A stretch of 64,000 nt of DNA, taken from WLXB01 sp040221475 (GTDB lineage Bacteria > Pseudomonadota > Alphaproteobacteria > Rhodospirillales > Rhodospirillaceae). Location of the stretch: the NCBI GenBank assembly GCA_040221475.1, contig JAVKEJ010000027.1:93999-157998 (forward strand), in the 5' to 3' direction. Below the pieces are notes generated by a model, which was given only the letters and a program-made list of their open reading frames with translations, made no database searches and was not told the DNA's origin. Both the position numbers and the translations under genes were made by a program. Of this stretch, positions 26,085-34,312 are shown in pieces; the first letter of the stretch is position 1, and each line of letters begins with the position of its first letter.

Positions 26085-26187
26085 CCCCCACGAAACACTA
26101 TTGTGCATGGGCTCGTTCCACGCTCTGCTAAGTCTTTGAAATTCCACAAAACCCCCCTGAAAAAACCGTCGTGCATGGGCTCGTTCC
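26085..26187. repeat. Pair of direct repeats after the KAP gene
   Basis: GTGCATGGGCTCGTTCC occurs exactly at 26103-26119 and 26171-26187. The similarity extends upstream into a C-run plus GAAA segment, so each unit is about 35 bases, starting near 26085 and 26153. They lie just downstream of the foreign-looking KAP gene. Two copies only, so this is not a CRISPR array; remnants of a small element or of an integration event are possible. Confidence 0.7.
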
Positions 26188-26289
26188 CAGGTCGGGCGAC
26201 CGATTGAAAAAGGGGGCATGCCAAAACGCCCTGAAAACCAACGTTTTCTGATGTCGTGGGGTCTGTCGTTCTGATGGGGGAGAGCGGCG

Positions 26290-26317
26290 ATAAACCGGGC
26301 CAGCGCGCCGGTTTTAT
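26290..26317. terminator. Bidirectional hairpin terminator
   Basis: AAACCGG (26292-26298) pairs with CCGGTTT (26308-26314) and is flanked by ATAA / TTAT. A T-rich run follows on the plus strand. It lies between the KAP gene and the convergent small membrane protein gene. Confidence 0.55.
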
Positions 26318-26323
26318 TCAGAA

Positions 26324-26581
26324 TTATTTCGGCGGGTTTTGACCGCTGCTCGGCTCATGCACATCGCCCTCTAAATCCATCTCTGCGTCCGACACCTCAT
26401 CCGGGTCCAGCTTCGGCTCGGGTTTCCAGTGGATGACTTTGAGGATCAGCAGAAAGGGCGGAAACAGGAATCCCAGCAGGGTCCACAGGGTTGTGTGGGC
26501 GTCGCGCCGCCGGGCCATCCAGTTGCCCACAAAGGCAAACAAAAGCCCGCTGGCCAGGGAGATCAGGATCATCGGGTCCAT
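26324..26581 (-). CDS. Small membrane protein
   Basis: An 85-residue protein with two hydrophobic segments (ISLASGLLFAFVGNWMA and TLWTLLGFLFPPFLLILKVI) and a cytoplasmic acidic tail (DPDEVSDAEMDLEGDVHEP). No family is recognised with confidence. It follows the nucleotidyltransferase gene by 34 bases on the same strand and is probably co-transcribed. Confidence 0.6.
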   Translation of the reverse strand: MDPMILISLASGLLFAFVGNWMARRRDAHTTLWTLLGFLFPPFLLILKVIHWKPEPKLDPDEVSDAEMDLEGDVHEPSSGQNPPK

Positions 26582-26615
26582 AGCTCTTTAACGTTCAGGT
26601 TCCCTTCCGGGTTGC

Positions 26616-27470
26616 TTAAGGTGTGCCAACACCCTCTGCGCCGTTCTCTTTATCGCCCTCTTTATCCCCTTCGAGACCCTTGAGAATTTTGGTCACGAGG
26701 GCGTAGTCCTTGGGGTTGTCGACATCAATCGGCCCTTCGGCCCAGGGCATCAGCACGGCGCGCACTTCAGCCTTGATGGCTTTTGACATGCGTTTGGTCA
26801 CCCCCTCCAGGCTCAGCCATTGCAGCTTGTAGAGGATCAGCGACAACAGTCCGAAGCCCTTGGCGATGCGCAAGGGTTTCTTGCCGAACTGACCGCCGGT
26901 GGCAAAGGGTTTGGCACCGTTGACGCCCTTATCGTTTGTCACGGCGTAGAGGTTGCAGCTGGAATAGGCATCGTCTTTCAGGCGGTGGAACGCCCGCGCG
27001 CCCTCGGGGTATTTGTCCAGAATCAGCTGCGCCCGGGCCCAGCCGATATAGGCGTCACCCGGCGTCGTGCTGACCGCGTTGCAGAAATGGCTGAGCATCT
27101 CCGGGGTATGCAGGGCGTTGTCGCCAGCCGTGATCACCAGGGGGTAGGGATTAGGGATGTCCTGCACCGCCGAGAACAGGCTTTCGGCCAGATTGCCCTT
27201 GCTGGTGATGGGCGTGATCACGCCGCTGTCCAGCCAGGCGGCCACTTTCGGCACCTCGCGCAAGATCGCCGGGTCTTCCACCGAGACAAACACACGGCCG
27301 ATTTCCGGGGTGTCGATCACCGTTTGCAGCACCCGTTCAATCATCGCCGTGCCGTTCAGCTTGACCAGGCATTTGTGGCTTTTGCCTTGCAGTTGCGCCA
27401 CCGCATCGCCCGGGCCCTTGCGGCTGGCGGCCAGCACGAGGGCGGTCATGTTTTGGCTATTCTGAGACAT
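26616..27470 (-). CDS. MobA-like NTP-transferase domain protein
   Basis: A 284-residue protein with the nucleotidyltransferase fold: TALVLAASRKGPGDAVA (a modified glycine-rich loop), KCLVKLNGTAMIERVL, YPLVITAGDNALHTPEM with the metal-binding acidic residue, and DVDNPKDYAL near the end. Such enzymes transfer nucleotides to sugar phosphates, molybdopterin or similar acceptors. It diverges from a polysaccharide flippase gene, suggesting a sugar or phospho-alcohol substrate for surface glycan or lipid. The C-terminus ends in a Gly/Glu/Lys-rich tail (EGDKEGDKENGAEG). Confidence 0.82.
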   Translation of the reverse strand: MSQNSQNMTALVLAASRKGPGDAVAQLQGKSHKCLVKLNGTAMIERVLQTVIDTPEIGRVFVSVEDPAILREVPKVAAWLDSGVITPITSKGNLAESLFSAVQDIPNPYPLVITAGDNALHTPEMLSHFCNAVSTTPGDAYIGWARAQLILDKYPEGARAFHRLKDDAYSSCNLYAVTNDKGVNGAKPFATGGQFGKKPLRIAKGFGLLSLILYKLQWLSLEGVTKRMSKAIKAEVRAVLMPWAEGPIDVDNPKDYALVTKILKGLEGDKEGDKENGAEGVGTP

Positions 27471-27553
27471 AAATAAAATCCATCACGATCAGCGTAATGT
27501 TGCGATACTGCGATACTTACGCCATTAAGGCGCTGGATTCAAAAGGGGATTTT

Positions 27554-28915
27554 ATGAGCCGAGACGACGAGAGAGCGCCGGGCAGAGCAAAGGCAGCGCG
27601 TGTGAGAACCACCTGGTTCTCCGATCTCGTGTTTCGGCGGGTCTTCAAAAATGCTGGGTTTTTGCTCAGTGGGAAAACCGCTACCGGTGTTCTGGGTCTG
27701 GCTTATCTCGGTCTGGCGGCGCGCGGCCTCGGTATCGAGCAGTTTGGCCTGCTGGTGCTGGTGCAAACCTATGTTCAGGTGATCACCGGCCTCAGCACCT
27801 TTCACTCCTGGCAGGCGGTCATTCGCTATGGGGCGATCAGCACCCAGACCGACGATACGCGAGGCTTTCAGAGCCTGATTTCTTTCACCACCCTGCTCGA
27901 TGTGGCCGGGGTTGTGTTGGGCGCGACGCTGGCCTGGTTTGCGGCGCCTCTGGTGGGGCCATATCTGGGCTGGAACGCCGAGATCATCGCCTACGCGCAG
28001 CCCTATAGTTTGCTGATCCTCTTCACCATCGTGGCCACCCCCACCGGCTTGCTGCGCCTGTATGACCGCTTCGACATTCTCGCCTGGCAGGTGACCATCA
28101 CCCCGGCGCTGCGTCTGGTTGGTGTGGCGATTGCTGTGCTGCTGGATGCGCCCCTGTGGGCCTATCTGCTGGCTTGGTTTGTCGCAGGCGTGATTGGCGG
28201 GTTGACCCTGGTGGGGCTCGGCTGGCGCGAAGGTGTGAAGCAAGGCCGCCTGACCAGCATGCGCTGGTCGTTGCAAAACGTCACCAGCACGCACCCGGGC
28301 CTTTGGGGCTTTTGCCTGGCCTCTAATTTTCACTCGTCATTGCAGATGGTCACCGGCCACATGAGCACGCTTCTGGTTGGCGCGGTTGCCACCCCGGCGG
28401 CGGCAGGGCTGTTCAAGGTTGCCCGCGAAGTCGCCACCGCCCTCACCAAACCCGCCGAGCTGCTGACCCAGTCTATCTATCCGGAGTTTGCCCGCCTGGG
28501 GTCCACCAGCAACTGGGCCGATTTCGGCGGGCTGATTCGCCGCGCTGCCCTGCTGGCCGGCGGGGTTGGGATTGGCATTCTCGCGATTATTGCCCTGCTC
28601 GGCGATCACCTGTTGGCGCTAATTTTTGGCCCAGACTTCGCTGCGGCCTATGGGGTGCTTGTGTTGCTGGTGGCAGCGGCGACCCTCACCATCGCGGGCT
28701 TCAGTTTTGATCCTGCGCTCTATGCTATGGGCCGCCCCAGCGTGCCGCTCAGAGTCAATGCGGTGGTTGTCTTTTGTGTGTATGTACCGCTGCTTATTTT
28801 GCTGACTCAGACACTCGGACCCATCGGGGCCGGCGTGGCAATGCTGGTGTCTTCAACGCTGATTGTCAGCACGGTCGGCCTGTGGGCGCGGGCCGAGCTC
28901 AAAAAGAGAGCCTGA
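27554..28915 (+). CDS. Polysaccharide flippase (Wzx/MATE-like)
   Basis: About 453 residues with 12 or so membrane helices and the N-terminal KTATGVLGLAYLGLAARGLGIEQFG block characteristic of O-antigen/polysaccharide transporters (split here by its central glycines). AAGGGGA precedes the ATG at 27554; the frame also opens at 27497. Such proteins flip lipid-linked oligosaccharide units across the inner membrane. It diverges from the nucleotidyltransferase gene, so the pair may serve one glycan. It is separate from the larger glycan locus at 37-50 kb. Confidence 0.85.
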   Translation: MSRDDERAPGRAKAARVRTTWFSDLVFRRVFKNAGFLLSGKTATGVLGLAYLGLAARGLGIEQFGLLVLVQTYVQVITGLSTFHSWQAVIRYGAISTQTDDTRGFQSLISFTTLLDVAGVVLGATLAWFAAPLVGPYLGWNAEIIAYAQPYSLLILFTIVATPTGLLRLYDRFDILAWQVTITPALRLVGVAIAVLLDAPLWAYLLAWFVAGVIGGLTLVGLGWREGVKQGRLTSMRWSLQNVTSTHPGLWGFCLASNFHSSLQMVTGHMSTLLVGAVATPAAAGLFKVAREVATALTKPAELLTQSIYPEFARLGSTSNWADFGGLIRRAALLAGGVGIGILAIIALLGDHLLALIFGPDFAAAYGVLVLLVAAATLTIAGFSFDPALYAMGRPSVPLRVNAVVVFCVYVPLLILLTQTLGPIGAGVAMLVSSTLIVSTVGLWARAELKKRA

Positions 28916-28936
28916 CTCTCGTTCCTTATTGGGTCT

Positions 28937-29935
28937 TTATTGAGCGGCTACAAACGCCTGCTTGCCTTCTAACGCGAGGGCGAAAAACCATTCTGCCTGA
29001 CCGCCAATGTCGGCAATGAGTTTGCGTTGAACAGGTGTCGCTACGTTCCTCCAGGCTTGCCGCTCTTGATCGGTCAATTCATGCAAGGTGATGCCTGCAT
29101 CCTTTAGCAGCACCAAGGATTCCAGCGCTTCCTGGCGCACCAGTTTGCGGTTGTCGTCCACAGTCCCCTGGGCGCTCAGGATGGCGGCTAAGATCTGCGG
29201 GGGTGTGTTATCCGCCCAAGCTTTGTTGGCCAACAGCGCCCCTGGGGCAAAGGCATGGCGGGTGAGGGTGAAATGCGGCGCAGATTCATAAAGCCCCGCG
29301 ACCCGATACATGACCGAAGTTGTCACGCCACCATCGACCAGACCCGTGTCCAGCGCGGCAACCATATCGCCAAAATCCAGCACCACCACGTCGGCCTGCG
29401 CTTCCGCCAGCAACAGCCGTGTGGCTTCCGTGGCCGAAGACCGCAAACGATAATCAGCCAGGTCTGACGGCAGTGTCAGGGGCTTACGGCCATACAGATT
29501 ATGCCAGCCCCCTTCCTCCCACTTCATCAGCGTCAAGCCGCGGTCTGCCAGCAACGCGGCATAGGGTTCGAACAGATAGTGGTCCATCACGAAGTCAGCT
29601 TCGGCGTCTGAGTCAAACAGGAACGGCGCCGCAAGGATGGACAGTTCAGGCACCAAAGCCGCCAGCGCCCCAATCGAGACAATGCCCATCTGCGCCCGGC
29701 CCCGGCGCAAGCTGGACAACATATTTTCTTCGTTTCCCAGCTGCCCACCGGTGAGCATGTTGAGGGCCACTTTATCTCCCAGCGTTTGCTCAACCTCATT
29801 ATTGAACCGGACCCAGCGGCGTCCATGGGCGGAGTCCGGCGCTGAGAACGAGACGATGGTCAGAGGGATAGGCTCCTCTGCCTGGGCACTGCTCATACCC
29901 AGAGCCAACGCAATAAGGAGGAGAATTGAAGGCAT
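28937..29935 (-). CDS. TRAP-type solute-binding protein (DctP family)
   Basis: A 332-residue periplasmic binding protein: signal peptide (ILLLIALALGMSSAQA), then the DctP fold with RGRAQMGIVSIGALA, EADFVMDHYLF, YRLRSSATEATR (with the carboxylate-binding Arg) and LVDGGVTTSVMY. No DctQ or DctM membrane genes are nearby, so it is an orphan. Its start lies 9 bases after the stop of the exported VOC gene, so they are likely co-transcribed. Ligands of this family are usually organic acids. Confidence 0.87.
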   Translation of the reverse strand: MPSILLLIALALGMSSAQAEEPIPLTIVSFSAPDSAHGRRWVRFNNEVEQTLGDKVALNMLTGGQLGNEENMLSSLRRGRAQMGIVSIGALAALVPELSILAAPFLFDSDAEADFVMDHYLFEPYAALLADRGLTLMKWEEGGWHNLYGRKPLTLPSDLADYRLRSSATEATRLLLAEAQADVVVLDFGDMVAALDTGLVDGGVTTSVMYRVAGLYESAPHFTLTRHAFAPGALLANKAWADNTPPQILAAILSAQGTVDDNRKLVRQEALESLVLLKDAGITLHELTDQERQAWRNVATPVQRKLIADIGGQAEWFFALALEGKQAFVAAQ

Positions 29936-29944
29936 CGCTAAGTG

Positions 29945-30523
29945 CTAGGGCAGGGGTGTGACGTTTAACTCAAAGAGTTCAAGCACGATGCCATTGGGAT
30001 CATACAGTAGCGTCTGCATGGTTTTGCGAGAAGGGGACGGGCCTTCTTTAATCACTTCGATCCCCATGGCTTTGGCGCGCTTCAAAATCTCAGCCGTATT
30101 GGACACCCGCACCGGCATGATGACGCCGCCATGCAGCGTGCGGTGATTGGGCTTGTCGACGGCGGCACAGGCAGGGTCGTTGGGATCCATCAGGCCCAGC
30201 ATCCCGATGCGGCTGCCGATGATAGGGCCTGCTGGGTACTCACCCTTGCCGACGAAAATCGCCATACGCAGTAAACTGGTTTCGGGCATGTCGATGATTT
30301 GCGCAGCCACTTGGATTGGGGCGCCGCCGTCATCGCGGATGACATCCATGCCCAGCACGTCGCGATAAAACTTCACCGTTTCTTCGATCTTGCACGTGAC
30401 GATCATCGTGCGCACGTGTTGCGCTTGAACGGGTGGTTCGGTCTGCGCTGAGACGGTGTTGGTGAATGTGATGATGCCAGTGGCGATGCTGATGGCGACG
30501 GTTCTGACGACTTTGCTGCGCAT
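29945..30523 (-). CDS. Exported VOC (glyoxalase-fold) protein
   Basis: A 192-residue protein with a Sec signal peptide (RTVAISIATGIITFTNTVSA, cleavage near AQ). A vicinal-oxygen-chelate domain follows: HVRTMIVTCKIEETVKFYRD, VLGMDVI, and the closing LLYDPNGIVLELFEL with its metal-binding Glu. The family includes lyases, dioxygenases and binding proteins. Export is uncommon for this fold. It is immediately upstream of an orphan TRAP binding protein, which suggests a shared ligand; that is inference. Confidence 0.82.
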   Translation of the reverse strand: MRSKVVRTVAISIATGIITFTNTVSAQTEPPVQAQHVRTMIVTCKIEETVKFYRDVLGMDVIRDDGGAPIQVAAQIIDMPETSLLRMAIFVGKGEYPAGPIIGSRIGMLGLMDPNDPACAAVDKPNHRTLHGGVIMPVRVSNTAEILKRAKAMGIEVIKEGPSPSRKTMQTLLYDPNGIVLELFELNVTPLP

Positions 30524-30586
30524 GATGATCCCCTTAATAACGACCAGCTGAGTGTAGCCGCTTCGGGTGGTCTGTCCTGAAAAAAA

Positions 30587-30615
30587 GCGGCGAACGCGTG
30601 GGGGGCGTTCGCCGC
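30587..30615 (-). terminator. Strong intrinsic terminator, minus strand
   Basis: An 11-bp perfect stem (GCGGCGAACGC with its complement at 30605-30615) is followed on the minus strand by seven Ts. It terminates a leftward transcript that would start near 30750-30850, upstream of the VOC gene. Confidence 0.85.
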
Positions 30616-30677
30616 TAGAGCACCGGAGATCGTGGGGTGGGAGGGAGGAGAGAGAGCCCCGGTGGCATTGTCTAACC

Positions 30678-30740
30678 CTACTGATTCCGGGGATTGTTTA
30701 ACGAAAGCTGAATCATTTTGAGTGCGGGTCGACTCTTCAT
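30678..30740 (-). CDS. Possible 20-residue peptide gene
   Basis: A 20-codon frame starting with MKSRPALKM has GGGAGA well placed before its ATG and ends before the strong terminator at 30587-30615. The transcript would thus be short and discrete: a small protein, a leader peptide or a small RNA. No amino acid dominates, so classical attenuation is not indicated. It is outside the reach of usual gene callers. Confidence 0.35.
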   Translation of the reverse strand: MKSRPALKMIQLSLNNPRNQ

Positions 30741-30885
30741 GGTTTCTCCCGAAAAGTGAGCCGGAGTCCTTGCGGCTGAACAGGACAAAACCCATTTAAG
30801 GGATCAAGAATCGCATTTTAAGGCGACTCGAGGTAAGGTTTTTCGACGGAATTCAGCGTCTGGTTCAACCACAAGGACTTAAACC

Positions 30886-31533
30886 ATGGCCACATCATCT
30901 GCGAAGCCAAAATCAAAGCTGCAATCAAAGCCAAAGGCAGTGGCTAAGCCTATACCTGCAGCGCCGCAACCGGCTGACCAATCGCCCACAGCCCGCGCAA
31001 AAAAGACCGTTACAGAGGCTACTGAGAAAGCGCGACGTGCGGCGGCACCCGAATTGGAACGCCTGAAGAAAGCGTCCGCCAAGGTCGAGAGTCGGTTGAA
31101 AGCGGTATCGTCTGCGGTGGCCGCTAAGCTTGAAGCCTTTGAAGAGTTGGCTGAGCAGCAATTGAGTTCTGAAAAGAATAAAGCGCGACTTAATAAGATT
31201 GAGAAAGACGTTGGCAGGCTGGTCTCATCAGCAGATCAACAGTTTAGCAAGGTCCGTGGGGCTCTTGATGAGGAGCTTAAGGATCTCAAGTCCCTCCTGA
31301 ATAGGTCAGCAGAAAAAGTCATTCCTGCAGCCAAACAGCGTATCCGATCGCTGATGCCTGACGATCATGAGGGCCCTGGAGACACCTGGGAGTTTTACAC
31401 AGACAAGTCTAAAAAGTGGCGCTGGCGTCTTAAGGATGGAGCCGGCAAGCCGTTGGGTGCGTCTAATAAAGCTTTTGCAGACCGCGCCGCGTGTATCGAG
31501 AATGCACGGCGTCTTGGTTACCGTGGCGGTTAG
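30886..31533 (+). CDS. Basic coiled protein with C-terminal DUF1508
   Basis: A 215-residue protein in three parts: a Lys/Ala/Pro-rich basic N-terminus (residues 1-50, histone-H1-like), a long charged helical region (about 50-155), and a DUF1508 (YegP-like) domain at the end (TWEFYTDKSKKWRWRLKD...GASNKAFADRAACIENA). AAGGA precedes the ATG. DUF1508 domains are small alpha/beta units of unknown function. The basic N-terminus might bind nucleic acid or poly-anions. A bidirectional terminator follows. Confidence 0.8.
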   Translation: MATSSAKPKSKLQSKPKAVAKPIPAAPQPADQSPTARAKKTVTEATEKARRAAAPELERLKKASAKVESRLKAVSSAVAAKLEAFEELAEQQLSSEKNKARLNKIEKDVGRLVSSADQQFSKVRGALDEELKDLKSLLNRSAEKVIPAAKQRIRSLMPDDHEGPGDTWEFYTDKSKKWRWRLKDGAGKPLGASNKAFADRAACIENARRLGYRGG

Positions 31534-31557
31534 TGTCGGCAGGTTATTTTCAGGCAT

Positions 31558-31588
31558 AAAAAAACCCGGCCATAACAGCCGGGTTTTT
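31558..31588. terminator. Bidirectional terminator
   Basis: AAAAACCCGGC and GCCGGGTTTTT pair around CATAACA, with A- and T-runs on either side. It serves both the DUF1508 gene (left) and the convergent small gene at 31609. Confidence 0.9.
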
Positions 31589-31608
31589 CATGAACTGCGC
31601 AGGAGCCG

Positions 31609-31827
31609 TTATGCGGCTTCTTTAATGCTGAGGGGGAGGGGCATTTGCGCGTTCATTTCGTTGTCCCAGACGCGTTGCAGCAGATTTGAACGTAGCGCCA
31701 TAATTTCTTCGGCTTCGTCACGCATCTCTTTTGCTTTTTCTGCGGAAGCCATGACTGCAGCAATTGAGAGTTCTTGAGCTGTTTCGCCAAGGAACCGGAT
31801 CAAATCGTTTACTTCGCTGTATGCCAT
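31609..31827 (-). CDS. Small helical hypothetical protein
   Basis: A 72-residue protein, almost entirely helical and charged (AEKAKEMRDEAEEIMALRS), possibly a coiled coil. The ATG at 31827 has AAAGG upstream; a TTG at 31857 would add ten residues. It resembles phasin-like small proteins only in a general way. It ends at the bidirectional terminator. Confidence 0.6.
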   Translation of the reverse strand: MAYSEVNDLIRFLGETAQELSIAAVMASAEKAKEMRDEAEEIMALRSNLLQRVWDNEMNAQMPLPLSIKEAA

Positions 31828-32028
31828 CTCAAAGACCTTTCTGTAATCTTTCCGCAATAATAATGCTGCAAAGCAATATAACTAACCATTCATAATTGTG
31901 CAATGCAGCATCCCGTTTGACGCATAGCGGGTGAGGAGGTTGCCGGATTGGATTGCGAAATACTGTTTTGTGAAAACCCCAGTTTTCTGCGGCAGTTGAG
32001 TCTTACACAATTCTGTCAAGCCATTTAG

Positions 32029-32044
32029 ACACCATATATTGTGT
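32029..32044. promoter_or_regulatory. NrdR-like box 1
   Basis: ACACCATATATTGTGT fits the palindromic NrdR consensus (ACAC-AT-rich-GTGT). It lies upstream of nrdA with a second, similar box 67 bases on. NrdR is the ATP-cone repressor of ribonucleotide reductase operons; its gene is not in the window. Confidence 0.75.
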
Positions 32045-32095
32045 TAAATTTGCGGCGAAAACCCAAAATGTAGTTGACGAAATCGCCTCATTTCA

Positions 32096-32111
32096 GCACC
32101 ATATGTTGTGG
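32096..32111. promoter_or_regulatory. NrdR-like box 2
   Basis: GCACCATATGTTGTGG is a weaker match to the same palindrome and overlaps the expected -10 region of the TTGACG promoter at 32074. Paired boxes are the rule for NrdR control. Confidence 0.65.
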
Positions 32112-32370
32112 CGCTTACCTCATCGATGACTAGATCATGATGGTAAGAGGACTGAGGGGGCTGTGTTTGGGATTTTATAAATCCAACCAGCCAACAATTA
32201 GCGGACTCGCAACGATATCGTTGCCGCAGCGGTGCTCCTAAGTTCTTGATTTTAAAGAACTATAGAGCAGCGAACAGGATTCGAGTCTCTAAAATGTCCT
32301 CTTTGGCGCTGGATTGAGTCTGCATATGCGCCCTGGGGTTGCTCGGGCGCCTAAACACCGAGGGGAATAC

Positions 32371-34260
32371 ATGGCCTACGCGCTGGAAGCTGATAAGAAA
32401 ACCGTCGCCCGTTCACCCCAGCCCGAGAAACAGAAGTCCTCCGACGACAAATCTTTTGCCGTCGTTCCGTCGATTAAAGTCGACCGGAGCAGAGATGCAC
32501 TTCTGACCGATTTTGGCAAAGCCACGCTGGAAGACAGATATTTGCTACCTGGTGAATCTTATCAGGACATGTTTGCCCGTGTTGCCTTGGCCTATTCAGA
32601 TGATCTTGATCATGCCCAGCGCATTTATGACTATATTTCGCGTTTGTGGTTCATGCCGGCCACGCCTGTGCTGTCGAATGGCGGATCTGATCGCGGTCTC
32701 CCCATTTCTTGCTTCTTAAACTCCGTGAACGACGACCTGGATGGGATTGTTGATACCTGGATGGAAAACGTTTGGCTGGCGTCAAACGGCGGCGGTATCG
32801 GAACCTATTGGGGGCGCGTACGCTCTATCGGCGAGAAGGTTAAGAACTGCGGCCATACCTCGGGAATCATTCCCTTTGTGCGGGTGATGGACTCCCTCAC
32901 GTTGGCAATTTCGCAGGGCTCTCTGCGTCGCGGATCAGCGGCGGTGTATCTGGATATTCATCATCCGGAAATTGAAGAATTTCTTGAAATTCGCAAGCCG
33001 TCTGGTGACTTTAACCGCAAAAGCCTCAACCTGCATCATGGCCTTAATATTACGGATGCCTTCATGGAAGCCGTCCGCGATGACCTGCAATTTGATCTGT
33101 TGAGCCCGAAAGATGGCTCTGTGCGGAAAACTGTAAATGCCCGCGCATTGTGGCAGAAAGTTCTGGAGCTGCGGCTGCAAACAGGTGAGCCCTATTTGAT
33201 TTTCTCAGATACGGTTAATCGGCAGATGCCGAAGCACCAAAAAGATCTGGGTCTGAAGGTGACGACGTCGAATTTGTGCAGCGAGATCATGCTTCATACG
33301 GGCCCGGATCATCTTGGCGAAGACCGCACGGCTGTATGCTGCCTGTCGTCTGTGAATGCTGAAAAATGGGATGAATGGTCTAAGGAAGACGGCTTTATCG
33401 AGGACATCATGAGGTTCCTTGATAATGTGCTTCAAGACTTTATTGACCGTGCCCCCGACAGCATGGCGCAGGCCAGATATTCGGCCATGCGTGAGCGCTC
33501 GGTTGGTCTTGGCTTGATGGGTTTCCACTCCTTCTTGCAGGAGCGTGATGTGCCTTTCGAGAGTGCCATGGCGAAGTCATGGAATGTGCGGATGTTTAAG
33601 CACATTCGTAAAGGCGCTGATGCGGCTTCGGTTGTTCTGGCGGAAGAGCGTGGCCCGTGCCCAGATGCGGCTGAAACGGGTTTGATGGCGCGATTTAGCC
33701 ATAAGATGGCCATTGCGCCGACCGCATCTATCAGCATTATTTGTGGTGGCGTTAGCCCTTGCATTGAGCCAATTCCGGCAAACATTTATACACATAAAAC
33801 CTTGTCAGGGTCGTTTACGGTTAAGAACAAGCACCTGACAGAAATTCTTGAGAGCAAGGGGTTGAACACCCAAGGTACGTGGACCTCGATCTTAGAAAAT
33901 GAAGGGTCTGTTCAGCATCTCAATGGTCTGACAGATGACGAGAAAGCGGTGTTCCGCACGGCTTTTGAAATTGATCAGCGTTGGGTTATTGAAATGGCGG
34001 CAGATCGTACGCCTTTCGTTTGCCAAGGCCAGTCGATCAATGTGTTTATCCCGTCTGACATCGACAAATGGGATCTGATGATGCTGCATTGGAAAGCGTG
34101 GGAATCCGGTGTGAAGAGTCTGTATTACTGTCGCTCTAAATCGGTGCAGCGTGCCGGATTTGCCGGCGGCGTCGAATCTGATAACACACGGGCTTGGCCT
34201 GAAGCTGAGTTGGCGCTGTCTGAGCGCACAGACTATGAAGAATGCCTCGCCTGCCAGTAG
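32371..34260 (+). CDS. nrdA: Class I ribonucleotide reductase large subunit
   Basis: A 629-residue class I NrdA, started at the ATG at 32371 with GAGGGGA upstream (the frame opens at a TTG 19 codons earlier). Catalytic features: GLPISCFLNS (first redox Cys), SNLCSEI (Asn, radical Cys and Glu), AVCCLSSVN (second redox Cys), SLYYCR (radical-transfer tyrosines) and the C-terminal ECLACQ thiol pair. It reduces ribonucleoside diphosphates. It is shorter than the E. coli type and has no N-terminal ATP-cone, so dATP shut-off at the usual site is absent. nrdB follows 52 bases later. Confidence 0.94.
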   Translation: MAYALEADKKTVARSPQPEKQKSSDDKSFAVVPSIKVDRSRDALLTDFGKATLEDRYLLPGESYQDMFARVALAYSDDLDHAQRIYDYISRLWFMPATPVLSNGGSDRGLPISCFLNSVNDDLDGIVDTWMENVWLASNGGGIGTYWGRVRSIGEKVKNCGHTSGIIPFVRVMDSLTLAISQGSLRRGSAAVYLDIHHPEIEEFLEIRKPSGDFNRKSLNLHHGLNITDAFMEAVRDDLQFDLLSPKDGSVRKTVNARALWQKVLELRLQTGEPYLIFSDTVNRQMPKHQKDLGLKVTTSNLCSEIMLHTGPDHLGEDRTAVCCLSSVNAEKWDEWSKEDGFIEDIMRFLDNVLQDFIDRAPDSMAQARYSAMRERSVGLGLMGFHSFLQERDVPFESAMAKSWNVRMFKHIRKGADAASVVLAEERGPCPDAAETGLMARFSHKMAIAPTASISIICGGVSPCIEPIPANIYTHKTLSGSFTVKNKHLTEILESKGLNTQGTWTSILENEGSVQHLNGLTDDEKAVFRTAFEIDQRWVIEMAADRTPFVCQGQSINVFIPSDIDKWDLMMLHWKAWESGVKSLYYCRSKSVQRAGFAGGVESDNTRAWPEAELALSERTDYEECLACQ

Positions 34261-34312
34261 GTCCCTGAGTCAACATATTCACATGCCGCTAAGAAGCTGA
34301 ACCGGATAAGTC

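Larger units (their letters stand above)
31858..32370. promoter_or_regulatory. Upstream region of nrdAB
   Basis: About 510 bases without a supported gene. The notable contents are two NrdR-like boxes (32029-32044 and 32096-32111) and a TTGACG -35-like hexamer at 32074 whose -10 would overlap the second box. The last 200 bases before the start are a long leader with an inverted repeat around AAGTTCTTGATTTTAAAGAACT (split by its centre). A TTCGAGTC stretch near 32280 recalls a T-loop, but no tRNA folds around it. Confidence 0.5.

Noticed and set aside
26103..26187. Possible CRISPR array
   Set aside because: There are only two repeat copies, with loose flanks, and no cas genes.
26034..26219. 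61-residue minus-strand frame across the direct repeats
   Set aside because: It overlaps the KAP gene end, and its repeated WERAHARRFF / WNEPMHNS stretches come from the DNA repeats themselves.
30403..30795. 130-residue minus-strand frame
   Set aside because: It runs through the strong terminator and into the VOC gene in another frame, and its sequence is Ser/Pro/Ala low-complexity. The 20-codon frame with a ribosome site is the better candidate.
32277..32287. TTCGAGTC as a tRNA T-loop
   Set aside because: No acceptor stem, D-arm or anticodon arm can be folded around it at proper spacing.
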